NCBI GenBank assembly: GCA_046757565.1
Contig: JBHHYN010000013.1
Location: 1 to 39,652, forward strand
Length of the DNA stretch: 39,652 nt
Reading direction: 5' to 3'
Source: JBHHYN01 sp046757565
GTDB lineage: Bacteria; Pseudomonadota; Gammaproteobacteria; Eutrophobiales; Eutrophobiaceae
The notes beneath the pieces are model-generated. The model was not told the origin of the DNA and did not search any database. It worked only from the letters and a program-made list of their open reading frames with translations. The position numbers and the translations under genes were made by a program. Shown here in pieces: positions 16,609 through 24,302 of this stretch; within the stretch, counting starts at the first letter, position 1, and every line of letters begins with the position of its first letter.

Positions 16609-17238
16609 GTGGAGAAGAGATCCGGTAGGGGCAAACCCCCGTCCTGGAAACGCGACAGTATCATTGATGCCGCCCTGTCGGCCTTCTTCGAGCTAGGCTA
16701 CGGCGGCACGACCATCGATGAGATCGTGAAACGGGCAGGGGGCTCCAAGGCGTCTATCTACAAGTATTTCAGCGGTAAGGAGGAGATGTTCGCCACCGTT
16801 GTCGACAAGATTGTCAAACATCATGCCGTCGATGCGTTGAACGCCGATGAAGCGCCGGAGAAGGCGCTGGTTGCCTACGCTGAATCCCGGTTAAGGGTGG
16901 TTTTCTCCGAGCAGCATATCGCCCTGCGGCGGCTGGTTATCGGTGAGGGGGTGCGCTTTCCAAAAATTGCGAATACCTACTACAGCCATGGTCCGGAGCT
17001 GAGCCGCAAACAGCTTGAGCGCTATTTCCGGGAACAACATGAACGCGGGATCCTGCGTATAGACGATGCACGCACGGCGGCGGAGATGTTCCAGGGGATG
17101 CTGATTCACTCCATGTATCTGCGTACGCTGTTTACCCTATCCAGGCGGATACCTGCCCGGCAGTTACGGCAACAGGCCCGGAAAGTCGTCGGTAAATTCC
17201 TGCAACTGTACGCAATACAGGACCGGTTTCGTCCCTGA
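16609..17238 (+). CDS. TetR-family transcriptional regulator, copy 1
   Basis: A 209-residue TetR repressor. The N-terminal helix-turn-helix is clear (DSIIDAALSAFFELGYGGTTIDEIVKRAGGSKASIYKYF), and a ligand-binding helical domain follows. From Trp13 onward the protein is identical to copy 2. The first dozen residues differ (VEKRSGRGKPPSW here, VEKKPGKNKTPSW in copy 2). The GTG start is chosen because GAGG-TCCATA-GTG is conserved in both copies; copy 1 alone also offers an in-frame ATG at 16597. It sits directly behind the amidase and converges on the TonB receptor. It probably controls the receptor through the inverted repeats upstream of that gene. Confidence 0.88.
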   Translation: MEKRSGRGKPPSWKRDSIIDAALSAFFELGYGGTTIDEIVKRAGGSKASIYKYFSGKEEMFATVVDKIVKHHAVDALNADEAPEKALVAYAESRLRVVFSEQHIALRRLVIGEGVRFPKIANTYYSHGPELSRKQLERYFREQHERGILRIDDARTAAEMFQGMLIHSMYLRTLFTLSRRIPARQLRQQARKVVGKFLQLYAIQDRFRP

Positions 17239-17282
17239 GGCAGCGGGATGGACGGCAATTCACGTTGCGTTCACGCATAAAA

Positions 17283-17308
17283 AAACGCCCGGAACGGTCC
17301 GGGCGTTT
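17283..17308. terminator. Bidirectional intrinsic terminator between tetR and receptor, copy 1
   Basis: An 11-base-pair perfect stem (AAACGCCCGGA / TCCGGGCGTTT) with a four-base ACGG loop. It is flanked by an A run on the left and T's on the right, so it can stop both the tetR transcript and the opposing receptor transcript. Confidence 0.85.
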
Positions 17309-17326
17309 CATTAATCAGAGGTTTCC

Positions 17327-19738
17327 TTAGTAACCGATTGACGCCCTCAGCGAGATGGAGCGGGTCTCTTCCAGGTTGCTCGTAACAATAGGTTTCCCGG
17401 AGAGTGTCGACGAGTTGACAAAGGTGAACACCTTTTCATTGTTTAGATTCCTGCCGATGAGGGCCAGTGTCCAGGGATGGCCGCCACTGACGTTACCCGA
17501 TAACACGATGCTCGCATCGACGCGGTCGGTGGAACCCTGATGTCCCAGGGGATCACGCTCAATGGACATGAATTGATCGTCAATGTAGATATATTTTGCC
17601 GAGACCATGGCCTGCATGTTGCCGGGCAGTGGCAGCGTGTAGTCACCACCCACCACGAAAGAGTATTCCGGCGCCAGGGGCAGCCGCTGTCCTTTTAAGT
17701 TTTGCAGACCGGTCCTTTGCCCATTTGCAACCGATACATTCGTGCATCCGCTACCTGTTTCAACCTGGCTTAAATAGCAGGAACCAGTGAAGCGGTCGTA
17801 CTCCGCATCCGTATAGGCGCCGGTGAAATTCAGTCTCAGCCCCTGCAGCGGCGTGGCCCACAACAGGTCCACCTCGACCCCGTCGCTGGTGGCATCGGCG
17901 GAAGAGACGATTTGCTGGATCAGCACGGGATCGTTGGCCGATACCTGCAGATTATTCACTTCGGTTCGGTAGAGCGTCCAGTTAAACCTCAACGAGTCGT
18001 CCAGAAAGGTATGTTTGCCGCCAATCTCGTAATTAAAGGACTTCTCCTTGCCGAAGATAAATTTGGCGGGATTACCGGCACCCCGCAGATCGAAGCCACC
18101 GGATTTAAAGCCCGTCGCCGCGGTGAAGTAGAGTTTATGCTCGTCGTTGAATGCATACTGCCATGAGGCGTTATAGGAAAAGTTCGTTTCATTGATGACG
18201 CCGGTGATGGGCGTTCCCCCGGGCTGCAGCCCATCGTTACCGTGAGTACAGGCCGATAACGGGACAGTCGGGGTGTCACACGGGACCGGTGCGTTGGCCA
18301 GATTGCTGGTGTATACCTCCCCCACCTGCTGCGCCTTGGACCCTTCACGCTCTTCATGGGTGACGCGCCCGCCAAAGGTGAGGGTGAGCTTGTCATTAAA
18401 ATGGTAGTCAACCTGGCCGAAGAGGGCCTGGGAGTCGGTGTCCGACGCCTGGAACTCATTACGGGACACCGCCGGATTGATCGGAGGTACCGGTGGGCCG
18501 ATGGCGCCCGCAATCGCATGAAACGACTGGCTGGCATCCAGATTACCCCGGAAAAACATCGCCCCGGCAATATAGTCGAACAGGCCCGACGGGGTAGAGC
18601 CATCGATGCGCAGTTCCTGATAGAACTGTTCGTAGTCTTCGGCGTTCTGAATACTTACCCTCTCTTTACTGGTCTGATCGCCGCTGAAGGTGTCGTTGAT
18701 ATTGTAGAAGTTCCATGCGGAGAGGGAGGTGATGGTGGAATTCTCATTCTCTATGGTCACGGTCACCCCGATCAGATCGGAAGTTATGGTGAACGGCTCT
18801 TTGGAATTAAAGGGGGTACCGGTCGGTGTCTTGCGGCGGATGTCCGCGGTTACATTCCTGTCATCAATACCGCTGCAGTCAAAGCCGGTCGCGGCTTCTG
18901 TTCCCGCAATGGTAGAGGGCGGTGATGGGGCTGGATCATCGAACTCAAGACAGCCGAGGATGATCCTGGCCTTGCCTTCCCGATCTAAATCACTATGTTG
19001 TTCCATCAGCTCAACGGTCACACTGTCGGTGAGGTCGATATCGAACATCACACGGGTGGTCAGGTCTTCCTTTTGCTGCAGGTCATTGCCGGTGACACTG
19101 TTCTTGATCCAGCCGTCTACATCACGGTAGTTAACCACGGCGCGGCCGCGGATCCGGTCCGTCAACGGGCCGGAGACCATGCCTTCGATCTCATAGCCTT
19201 CGCTGGCGTCAAAATTGTATTGTATAGAGAGCGATGATTCGAATTCCTCCGTGGGCTTGTTGGAGCGGATATTAATGGCGCCCAGCGATGCGTTCTTGCC
19301 AATGATGGCGCCCTGGGGACCCTTCAATACCTCCACCTGCGCCACATCGATGAGGGCGCCACGGCCCAGGCGGCTTCGTGTTGAGAAAAAACCGTTGAAG
19401 ACCTGGCCGACGCTGGGCTCGAAATGGACCCCGCTCCCGAAAGTGCCGAGACCGCGCATGAAATAGAGATCGGAGGCGCCGGCCGCCTTGATGTAACTGA
19501 AGTTGGGGGTATAGGGGGCGATCTGCTGGATATCCACAAGGCCCTGTTCGGCAATCTGCTCCCCGGCAATCGCCTGCACGGAGATGGGGACATCCTGTAA
19601 CGATTCCTGGCGTTTACGCGCCGTCACCACGACTTCCTCCAGCGGCGCGGCCGTTGCCGTCTGCACGGGTATGAGCACGGAAGTGAATGCGAGTGCCGAC
19701 AGGTAGACACCGCTCAGTGATATGGCAATGGTTCTCAT
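17327..19738 (-). CDS. TonB-dependent outer-membrane receptor, copy 1
   Basis: An 803-residue outer-membrane receptor for energised uptake of a large or scarce substrate. An N-terminal signal peptide ends near TATAAP and is followed by the TonB box EEVVVTA. The plug domain (about 45-155) has VPISVQAIAGEQIAEQG and GPQGAIIGKNASLGAINI. The remainder is a 22-strand barrel ending in an aromatic residue (SLRASIGY). Two extracellular-type Cys pairs (CDTPTVPLSAC and CYLSQVETGSGC) may form disulfides in loops. No siderophore or vitamin B12 genes accompany it; given the PCA pathway next door, an aromatic or lignin-derived substrate is plausible but unproven. The protein is identical to copy 2. Confidence 0.93.
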   Translation of the reverse strand: MRTIAISLSGVYLSALAFTSVLIPVQTATAAPLEEVVVTARKRQESLQDVPISVQAIAGEQIAEQGLVDIQQIAPYTPNFSYIKAAGASDLYFMRGLGTFGSGVHFEPSVGQVFNGFFSTRSRLGRGALIDVAQVEVLKGPQGAIIGKNASLGAINIRSNKPTEEFESSLSIQYNFDASEGYEIEGMVSGPLTDRIRGRAVVNYRDVDGWIKNSVTGNDLQQKEDLTTRVMFDIDLTDSVTVELMEQHSDLDREGKARIILGCLEFDDPAPSPPSTIAGTEAATGFDCSGIDDRNVTADIRRKTPTGTPFNSKEPFTITSDLIGVTVTIENENSTITSLSAWNFYNINDTFSGDQTSKERVSIQNAEDYEQFYQELRIDGSTPSGLFDYIAGAMFFRGNLDASQSFHAIAGAIGPPVPPINPAVSRNEFQASDTDSQALFGQVDYHFNDKLTLTFGGRVTHEEREGSKAQQVGEVYTSNLANAPVPCDTPTVPLSACTHGNDGLQPGGTPITGVINETNFSYNASWQYAFNDEHKLYFTAATGFKSGGFDLRGAGNPAKFIFGKEKSFNYEIGGKHTFLDDSLRFNWTLYRTEVNNLQVSANDPVLIQQIVSSADATSDGVEVDLLWATPLQGLRLNFTGAYTDAEYDRFTGSCYLSQVETGSGCTNVSVANGQRTGLQNLKGQRLPLAPEYSFVVGGDYTLPLPGNMQAMVSAKYIYIDDQFMSIERDPLGHQGSTDRVDASIVLSGNVSGGHPWTLALIGRNLNNEKVFTFVNSSTLSGKPIVTSNLEETRSISLRASIGY

Positions 19739-19842
19739 GGATCAATACCCCCTTAGAAAACTACTGAAGATTCTTCATCAATCACCGCATTCAACCCGCG
19801 GTGTTCTTCCCCGGCAGCGAACCGGCATGCCGAATCGAGTGA

Positions 19843-19857
19843 ACTGTACCGTACAGT
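19843..19857. promoter_or_regulatory. Putative TetR operator, receptor copy 1
   Basis: ACTGTAC-C-GTACAGT is a perfect inverted repeat with 7-base arms and a one-base centre, about 105 bases upstream of the receptor ATG. Its symmetry and size suit a TetR-family dimer. An identical copy lies at 23250-23264. It is in the divergent region shared by receptor copy 1 and tetR copy 2. Confidence 0.6.
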
Positions 19858-19860
19858 GTA

Positions 19861-19876
19861 ATTATCGTAAGATAAT
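19861..19876. promoter_or_regulatory. Second inverted repeat, intact only in copy 1
   Basis: ATTATC-GTAA-GATAAT, with 6-base arms, lies three bases beyond the putative TetR operator. In the second unit the right arm is changed by transitions to GGTGGT and the symmetry is lost. It could be a second operator or a promoter element controlled only at copy 1. Confidence 0.45.
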
Positions 19877-20015
19877 CATTATCGTAGAACAGGGGTTAAT
19901 GTCAAGCCATAGTCGCTTCCAATATGAATTGTAAGTCAGTGGAAATTTATCTGCGATAAGTATTTATGCGGCACGGCTGAATTGGCATCGCATAACCAAA
20001 GTAGAGAGGTCCATA

Positions 20016-20645
20016 GTGGAGAAGAAACCCGGTAAAAATAAAACTCCGTCCTGGAAACGCGACAGTATCATTGATGCCGCCCTGTCGGCCTTCTTCGAGC
20101 TAGGCTACGGCGGCACGACCATCGATGAGATCGTGAAACGGGCAGGGGGCTCCAAGGCGTCTATCTACAAGTATTTCAGCGGTAAGGAGGAGATGTTCGC
20201 CACCGTTGTCGACAAGATTGTCAAACATCATGCCGTCGATGCGTTGAACGCCGATGAAGCGCCGGAGAAGGCGCTGGTTGCCTACGCTGAATCCCGGTTA
20301 AGGGTGGTTTTCTCCGAGCAGCATATCGCCCTGCGGCGGCTGGTTATCGGTGAGGGGGTGCGCTTTCCAAAAATTGCGAATACCTACTACAGCCATGGTC
20401 CGGAGCTGAGCCGCAAACAGCTTGAGCGCTATTTCCGGGAACAACATGAACGCGGGATCCTGCGTATAGACGATGCACGCACGGCGGCGGAGATGTTCCA
20501 GGGGATGCTGATTCACTCCATGTATCTGCGTACGCTGTTTACCCTATCCAGGCGGATACCTGCCCGGCAGTTACGGCAACAGGCCCGGAAAGTCGTCGGT
20601 AAATTCCTGCAACTGTACGCAATACAGGACCGGTTTCGTCCCTGA
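20016..20645 (+). CDS. TetR-family transcriptional regulator, copy 2
   Basis: A 209-residue regulator identical to copy 1 from the Trp at position 13 onward, with a more Lys/Asn-rich N-terminal arm (VEKKPGKNKTPSW). The GTG start follows AGAGAGG at six bases, and no upstream in-frame ATG exists, which supports GTG in both copies. Unlike copy 1 it does not follow the amidase. It has its own 277-base divergent upstream region shared with receptor copy 1, containing both inverted repeats. It is therefore the copy best placed to auto-regulate. Confidence 0.88.
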   Translation: MEKKPGKNKTPSWKRDSIIDAALSAFFELGYGGTTIDEIVKRAGGSKASIYKYFSGKEEMFATVVDKIVKHHAVDALNADEAPEKALVAYAESRLRVVFSEQHIALRRLVIGEGVRFPKIANTYYSHGPELSRKQLERYFREQHERGILRIDDARTAAEMFQGMLIHSMYLRTLFTLSRRIPARQLRQQARKVVGKFLQLYAIQDRFRP

Positions 20646-20689
20646 GGCAGCGGGATGGACGGCAATTCACGTTGCGTTCACGCATAAAA

Positions 20690-20715
20690 AAACGCCCGGA
20701 ACGGTCCGGGCGTTT
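20690..20715. terminator. Bidirectional intrinsic terminator between tetR and receptor, copy 2
   Basis: Exact copy of the 11-base-pair, four-base-loop hairpin at 17283-17308, with the same A and T flanks. It separates the convergent tetR copy 2 and receptor copy 2. Confidence 0.85.
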
Positions 20716-20733
20716 CATTAATCAGAGGTTTCC

Positions 20734-23145
20734 TTAGTAACCGATTGACGCCCTCAGCGAGATGGAGCGGGTCTCTTCCAGGTTGCTCGTAACAATAGGT
20801 TTCCCGGAGAGTGTCGACGAGTTGACAAAGGTGAACACCTTTTCATTGTTTAGATTCCTGCCGATGAGGGCCAGTGTCCAGGGATGGCCGCCACTGACGT
20901 TACCCGATAACACGATGCTCGCATCGACGCGGTCGGTGGAACCCTGATGTCCCAGGGGATCACGCTCAATGGACATGAATTGATCGTCAATGTAGATATA
21001 TTTTGCCGAGACCATGGCCTGCATGTTGCCGGGCAGTGGCAGCGTGTAGTCACCACCCACCACGAAAGAGTATTCCGGCGCCAGGGGCAGCCGCTGTCCT
21101 TTTAAGTTTTGCAGACCGGTCCTTTGCCCATTTGCAACCGATACATTCGTGCATCCGCTACCTGTTTCAACCTGGCTTAAATAGCAGGAACCAGTGAAGC
21201 GGTCGTACTCCGCATCCGTATAGGCGCCGGTGAAATTCAGTCTCAGCCCCTGCAGCGGCGTGGCCCACAACAGGTCCACCTCGACCCCGTCGCTGGTGGC
21301 ATCGGCGGAAGAGACGATTTGCTGGATCAGCACGGGATCGTTGGCCGATACCTGCAGATTATTCACTTCGGTTCGGTAGAGCGTCCAGTTAAACCTCAAC
21401 GAGTCGTCCAGAAAGGTATGTTTGCCGCCAATCTCGTAATTAAAGGACTTCTCCTTGCCGAAGATAAATTTGGCGGGATTACCGGCACCCCGCAGATCGA
21501 AGCCACCGGATTTAAAGCCCGTCGCCGCGGTGAAGTAGAGTTTATGCTCGTCGTTGAATGCATACTGCCATGAGGCGTTATAGGAAAAGTTCGTTTCATT
21601 GATGACGCCGGTGATGGGCGTTCCCCCGGGCTGCAGCCCATCGTTACCGTGAGTACAGGCCGATAACGGGACAGTCGGGGTGTCACACGGGACCGGTGCG
21701 TTGGCCAGATTGCTGGTGTATACCTCCCCCACCTGCTGCGCCTTGGACCCTTCACGCTCTTCATGGGTGACGCGCCCGCCAAAGGTGAGGGTGAGCTTGT
21801 CATTAAAATGGTAGTCAACCTGGCCGAAGAGGGCCTGGGAGTCGGTGTCCGACGCCTGGAACTCATTACGGGACACCGCCGGATTGATCGGAGGTACCGG
21901 TGGGCCGATGGCGCCCGCAATCGCATGAAACGACTGGCTGGCATCCAGATTACCCCGGAAAAACATCGCCCCGGCAATATAGTCGAACAGGCCCGACGGG
22001 GTAGAGCCATCGATGCGCAGTTCCTGATAGAACTGTTCGTAGTCTTCGGCGTTCTGAATACTTACCCTCTCTTTACTGGTCTGATCGCCGCTGAAGGTGT
22101 CGTTGATATTGTAGAAGTTCCATGCGGAGAGGGAGGTGATGGTGGAATTCTCATTCTCTATGGTCACGGTCACCCCGATCAGATCGGAAGTTATGGTGAA
22201 CGGCTCTTTGGAATTAAAGGGGGTACCGGTCGGTGTCTTGCGGCGGATGTCCGCGGTTACATTCCTGTCATCAATACCGCTGCAGTCAAAGCCGGTCGCG
22301 GCTTCTGTTCCCGCAATGGTAGAGGGCGGTGATGGGGCTGGATCATCGAACTCAAGACAGCCGAGGATGATCCTGGCCTTGCCTTCCCGATCTAAATCAC
22401 TATGTTGTTCCATCAGCTCAACGGTCACACTGTCGGTGAGGTCGATATCGAACATCACACGGGTGGTCAGGTCTTCCTTTTGCTGCAGGTCATTGCCGGT
22501 GACACTGTTCTTGATCCAGCCGTCTACATCACGGTAGTTAACCACGGCGCGGCCGCGGATCCGGTCCGTCAACGGGCCGGAGACCATGCCTTCGATCTCA
22601 TAGCCTTCGCTGGCGTCAAAATTGTATTGTATAGAGAGCGATGATTCGAATTCCTCCGTGGGCTTGTTGGAGCGGATATTAATGGCGCCCAGCGATGCGT
22701 TCTTGCCAATGATGGCGCCCTGGGGACCCTTCAATACCTCCACCTGCGCCACATCGATGAGGGCGCCACGGCCCAGGCGGCTTCGTGTTGAGAAAAAACC
22801 GTTGAAGACCTGGCCGACGCTGGGCTCGAAATGGACCCCGCTCCCGAAAGTGCCGAGACCGCGCATGAAATAGAGATCGGAGGCGCCGGCCGCCTTGATG
22901 TAACTGAAGTTGGGGGTATAGGGGGCGATCTGCTGGATATCCACAAGGCCCTGTTCGGCAATCTGCTCCCCGGCAATCGCCTGCACGGAGATGGGGACAT
23001 CCTGTAACGATTCCTGGCGTTTACGCGCCGTCACCACGACTTCCTCCAGCGGCGCGGCCGTTGCCGTCTGCACGGGTATGAGCACGGAAGTGAATGCGAG
23101 TGCCGACAGGTAGACACCGCTCAGTGATATGGCAATGGTTCTCAT
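20734..23145 (-). CDS. TonB-dependent outer-membrane receptor, copy 2
   Basis: An 803-residue protein identical to copy 1: signal peptide, TonB box EEVVVTA, plug, barrel and C-terminal Tyr. The region upstream of its ATG keeps the ACTGTAC/GTACAGT repeat but has lost the second repeat, and beyond 23319 has unrelated sequence. Its promoter context therefore differs from copy 1 although the product does not. No divergent regulator gene faces it here; the next gene rightward is the antitoxin. Confidence 0.93.
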   Translation of the reverse strand: MRTIAISLSGVYLSALAFTSVLIPVQTATAAPLEEVVVTARKRQESLQDVPISVQAIAGEQIAEQGLVDIQQIAPYTPNFSYIKAAGASDLYFMRGLGTFGSGVHFEPSVGQVFNGFFSTRSRLGRGALIDVAQVEVLKGPQGAIIGKNASLGAINIRSNKPTEEFESSLSIQYNFDASEGYEIEGMVSGPLTDRIRGRAVVNYRDVDGWIKNSVTGNDLQQKEDLTTRVMFDIDLTDSVTVELMEQHSDLDREGKARIILGCLEFDDPAPSPPSTIAGTEAATGFDCSGIDDRNVTADIRRKTPTGTPFNSKEPFTITSDLIGVTVTIENENSTITSLSAWNFYNINDTFSGDQTSKERVSIQNAEDYEQFYQELRIDGSTPSGLFDYIAGAMFFRGNLDASQSFHAIAGAIGPPVPPINPAVSRNEFQASDTDSQALFGQVDYHFNDKLTLTFGGRVTHEEREGSKAQQVGEVYTSNLANAPVPCDTPTVPLSACTHGNDGLQPGGTPITGVINETNFSYNASWQYAFNDEHKLYFTAATGFKSGGFDLRGAGNPAKFIFGKEKSFNYEIGGKHTFLDDSLRFNWTLYRTEVNNLQVSANDPVLIQQIVSSADATSDGVEVDLLWATPLQGLRLNFTGAYTDAEYDRFTGSCYLSQVETGSGCTNVSVANGQRTGLQNLKGQRLPLAPEYSFVVGGDYTLPLPGNMQAMVSAKYIYIDDQFMSIERDPLGHQGSTDRVDASIVLSGNVSGGHPWTLALIGRNLNNEKVFTFVNSSTLSGKPIVTSNLEETRSISLRASIGY

Positions 23146-23249
23146 GGATCAATACCCCCTTAGAAAACTACTGAAGATTCTTCATCAATCACCGCATTCA
23201 ACCCGCGGTGTTCTTCCCCGGCAGCGAACCGGCATGCCGAATCGAGTGA

Positions 23250-23264
23250 ACTGTACCGTACAGT
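23250..23264. promoter_or_regulatory. Putative TetR operator, receptor copy 2
   Basis: Identical ACTGTAC-C-GTACAGT inverted repeat, about 105 bases upstream of receptor copy 2, as in copy 1. Its conservation in both copies favours a site recognised by both TetR proteins. Confidence 0.6.
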
Positions 23265-23487
23265 GTAATTATCGTAAGGTGGTTATTATCGTAAAACAGG
23301 GGTTAATGTCAAGCCATAGATGAGTGTATAAGGCGCATAATCCACCAGTTTCACGGGAACCGACCCGAACACCGGCCATCGGGTGAAAGGCTGCCACGAC
23401 CGCATCAAAATCCAATATCAGTTTATTAGGCGAAATTTCGCTGTGGATCCAGAAACAACTGCCCATGCTCATTTGATTATTTAAACA

Positions 23488-23511
23488 GTATACGTATAAT
23501 TATACGTATAC
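23488..23511. promoter_or_regulatory. Perfect palindromic operator of the toxin-antitoxin operon
   Basis: The 12-base arm GTATACGTATAA is followed directly by its exact reverse complement. A further half-site (TACGTATT) overlaps the right end. It lies 23 bases before the antitoxin ATG, where Phd/YefM-type antitoxins usually bind to repress their own operon. Confidence 0.8.
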
Positions 23512-23533
23512 GTATTTTGAAGAGAGATTTCCT

Positions 23534-23776
23534 ATGAAAGTTTCCATGGTAGAAATCAATAAAGAAGCCAGTAGTATTGTGAACCAGGTTTCCAAAACCG
23601 GCGAGTCCGCGATCATATATAAGCATGGTAAGCCTATCGCGGAAATCCGTGCGCTCACGGATCATGAAAGCAGCGAACGGGACATAGCCTATCGAAATTT
23701 GTTGCACTTGCAACCGGCCAGGGTCGATGAATCCATCGCTGAGGTGATCGCGAAAGGCCGTCAGCGTGGCATTTAA
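23534..23776 (+). CDS. Phd/YefM-family antitoxin
   Basis: An 80-residue protein. The N-terminal fold is typical of Phd/YefM DNA-binding antitoxins (MKVSMVEINKEASSIVNQVSKTGESAIIYKHGKPIAEIR). The charged C-terminal tail (ESIAEVIAKGRQRG) would wrap and inhibit the toxin. It binds operator DNA as a dimer and neutralises the PIN toxin encoded just downstream. GAAGAGAG precedes the ATG. Its last 11 bases overlap the toxin gene. Confidence 0.9.
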   Translation: MKVSMVEINKEASSIVNQVSKTGESAIIYKHGKPIAEIRALTDHESSERDIAYRNLLHLQPARVDESIAEVIAKGRQRGI

Positions 23777-24224
23777 AACGCTGAAACAAGGTGAGCAGTT
23801 AGACCATACGCTTGTGGTTGATAACAGCGTTATGATGCGCTGGCTGTTCCAGGACGGATCCGATAGGGATCAAGACTATGCACAAGGCGTATTAAATGCC
23901 ATCGGATCAAAGCAGTTGCGGGTCATCGTCCCATATATGTGGATCTATGAGTCGGCCTTTGTGGTGGAATATTACTCCAGGCGTGATTTAAAGAGCTTTA
24001 ATGAATGTCTACAGCAATTAACCTGGTTATTTGATCTGGCAACGGTGATTCGTGGTGAAGACACACCGGCGAGTTTTTATGAATTCTCTCATAGGCAGGG
24101 TTTATCCGCCTGTGATGCCGCCTATGTCATGTTGGCGATGAATCAAGCTTGTCCTATTGCCACCCTGGATAAGACAATCATTAAGGCGTCAGGAAAAGTT
24201 CAATATGGGATATTTGAACTTTAG
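23766..24224 (+). CDS. PIN-domain ribonuclease toxin (VapC-type)
   Basis: A 152-residue PIN-domain protein. PIN toxins cut RNA with Mg ions held by four acidic residues. Candidates here are the Asp of VVDNSV (about residue 19), the Glu of WIYESA, the Asp of SACDAAY and the Asp of ATLDKT. The GTG start overlaps the antitoxin end, so expression is coupled. Pairing of a VapC-type toxin with a Phd-type antitoxin is common. All catalytic positions look intact, so the module should be functional. It lies beside the right edge of the tandem repeat. Confidence 0.88.
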   Translation: MAFKTLKQGEQLDHTLVVDNSVMMRWLFQDGSDRDQDYAQGVLNAIGSKQLRVIVPYMWIYESAFVVEYYSRRDLKSFNECLQQLTWLFDLATVIRGEDTPASFYEFSHRQGLSACDAAYVMLAMNQACPIATLDKTIIKASGKVQYGIFEL

Positions 24225-24302
24225 CAGCCTGTAAAGGTACTGATTTTCCAGTATGCTATGGAGCCCCAGGGCAATGGGTACCGGGCATCTTGATCAGGCA
24301 TT

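Larger units (their letters stand above)
16599..19912. repeat. 3.3-kb tandem direct repeat, copy 1 (tetR + TonB receptor)
   Basis: This block recurs at 20006-23319, offset by 3407 bases. Inner positions 16639-19871 appear identical to 20046-23278: the tetR and receptor proteins and every overlapping reading frame agree. The edges differ. About nine substitutions fall in 16619-16638, and five, all transitions, in 19872-19887. Beyond the block similarity stops abruptly. Ninety-three unique bases (19913-20005) separate the copies. Confidence 0.93.
20006..23319. repeat. 3.3-kb tandem direct repeat, copy 2 (tetR + TonB receptor)
   Basis: Second unit of the tandem pair, in the same orientation as 16599-19912. 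Homology ends abruptly at 23319, just after CCATAG, a hexamer that also occurs near the left edge of the unit (GAGGTCCATAG). That hexamer might be a trace of the duplication junction. No transposase, target-site duplication or terminal inverted repeat was seen. Confidence 0.93.
23146..23533. other. Region between receptor copy 2 and the toxin-antitoxin pair
   Basis: This 388-base stretch first carries the repeat edge (to 23319), including the operator-like ACTGTAC/GTACAGT at 23250-23264. The part from 23320 to 23472 can be read on the minus strand as about 51 residues (MSMGSCFWIHSEISPN and onward, ending ALYTHLW). That frame stops being unique at the repeat junction, so it may be the stump of a gene cut by the duplication. 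I do not recognise it. The rest is the A/T-rich toxin-antitoxin promoter. Confidence 0.4.

Noticed and set aside
16599..23319. The tandem repeat as an insertion sequence or transposon.
   Set aside because: No transposase, terminal inverted repeats or target duplication; content is a regulator and a receptor only.
23477..23713. A 78-residue minus-strand frame opposite the antitoxin.
   Set aside because: It overlaps the palindromic operator and the well-supported Phd-type gene.
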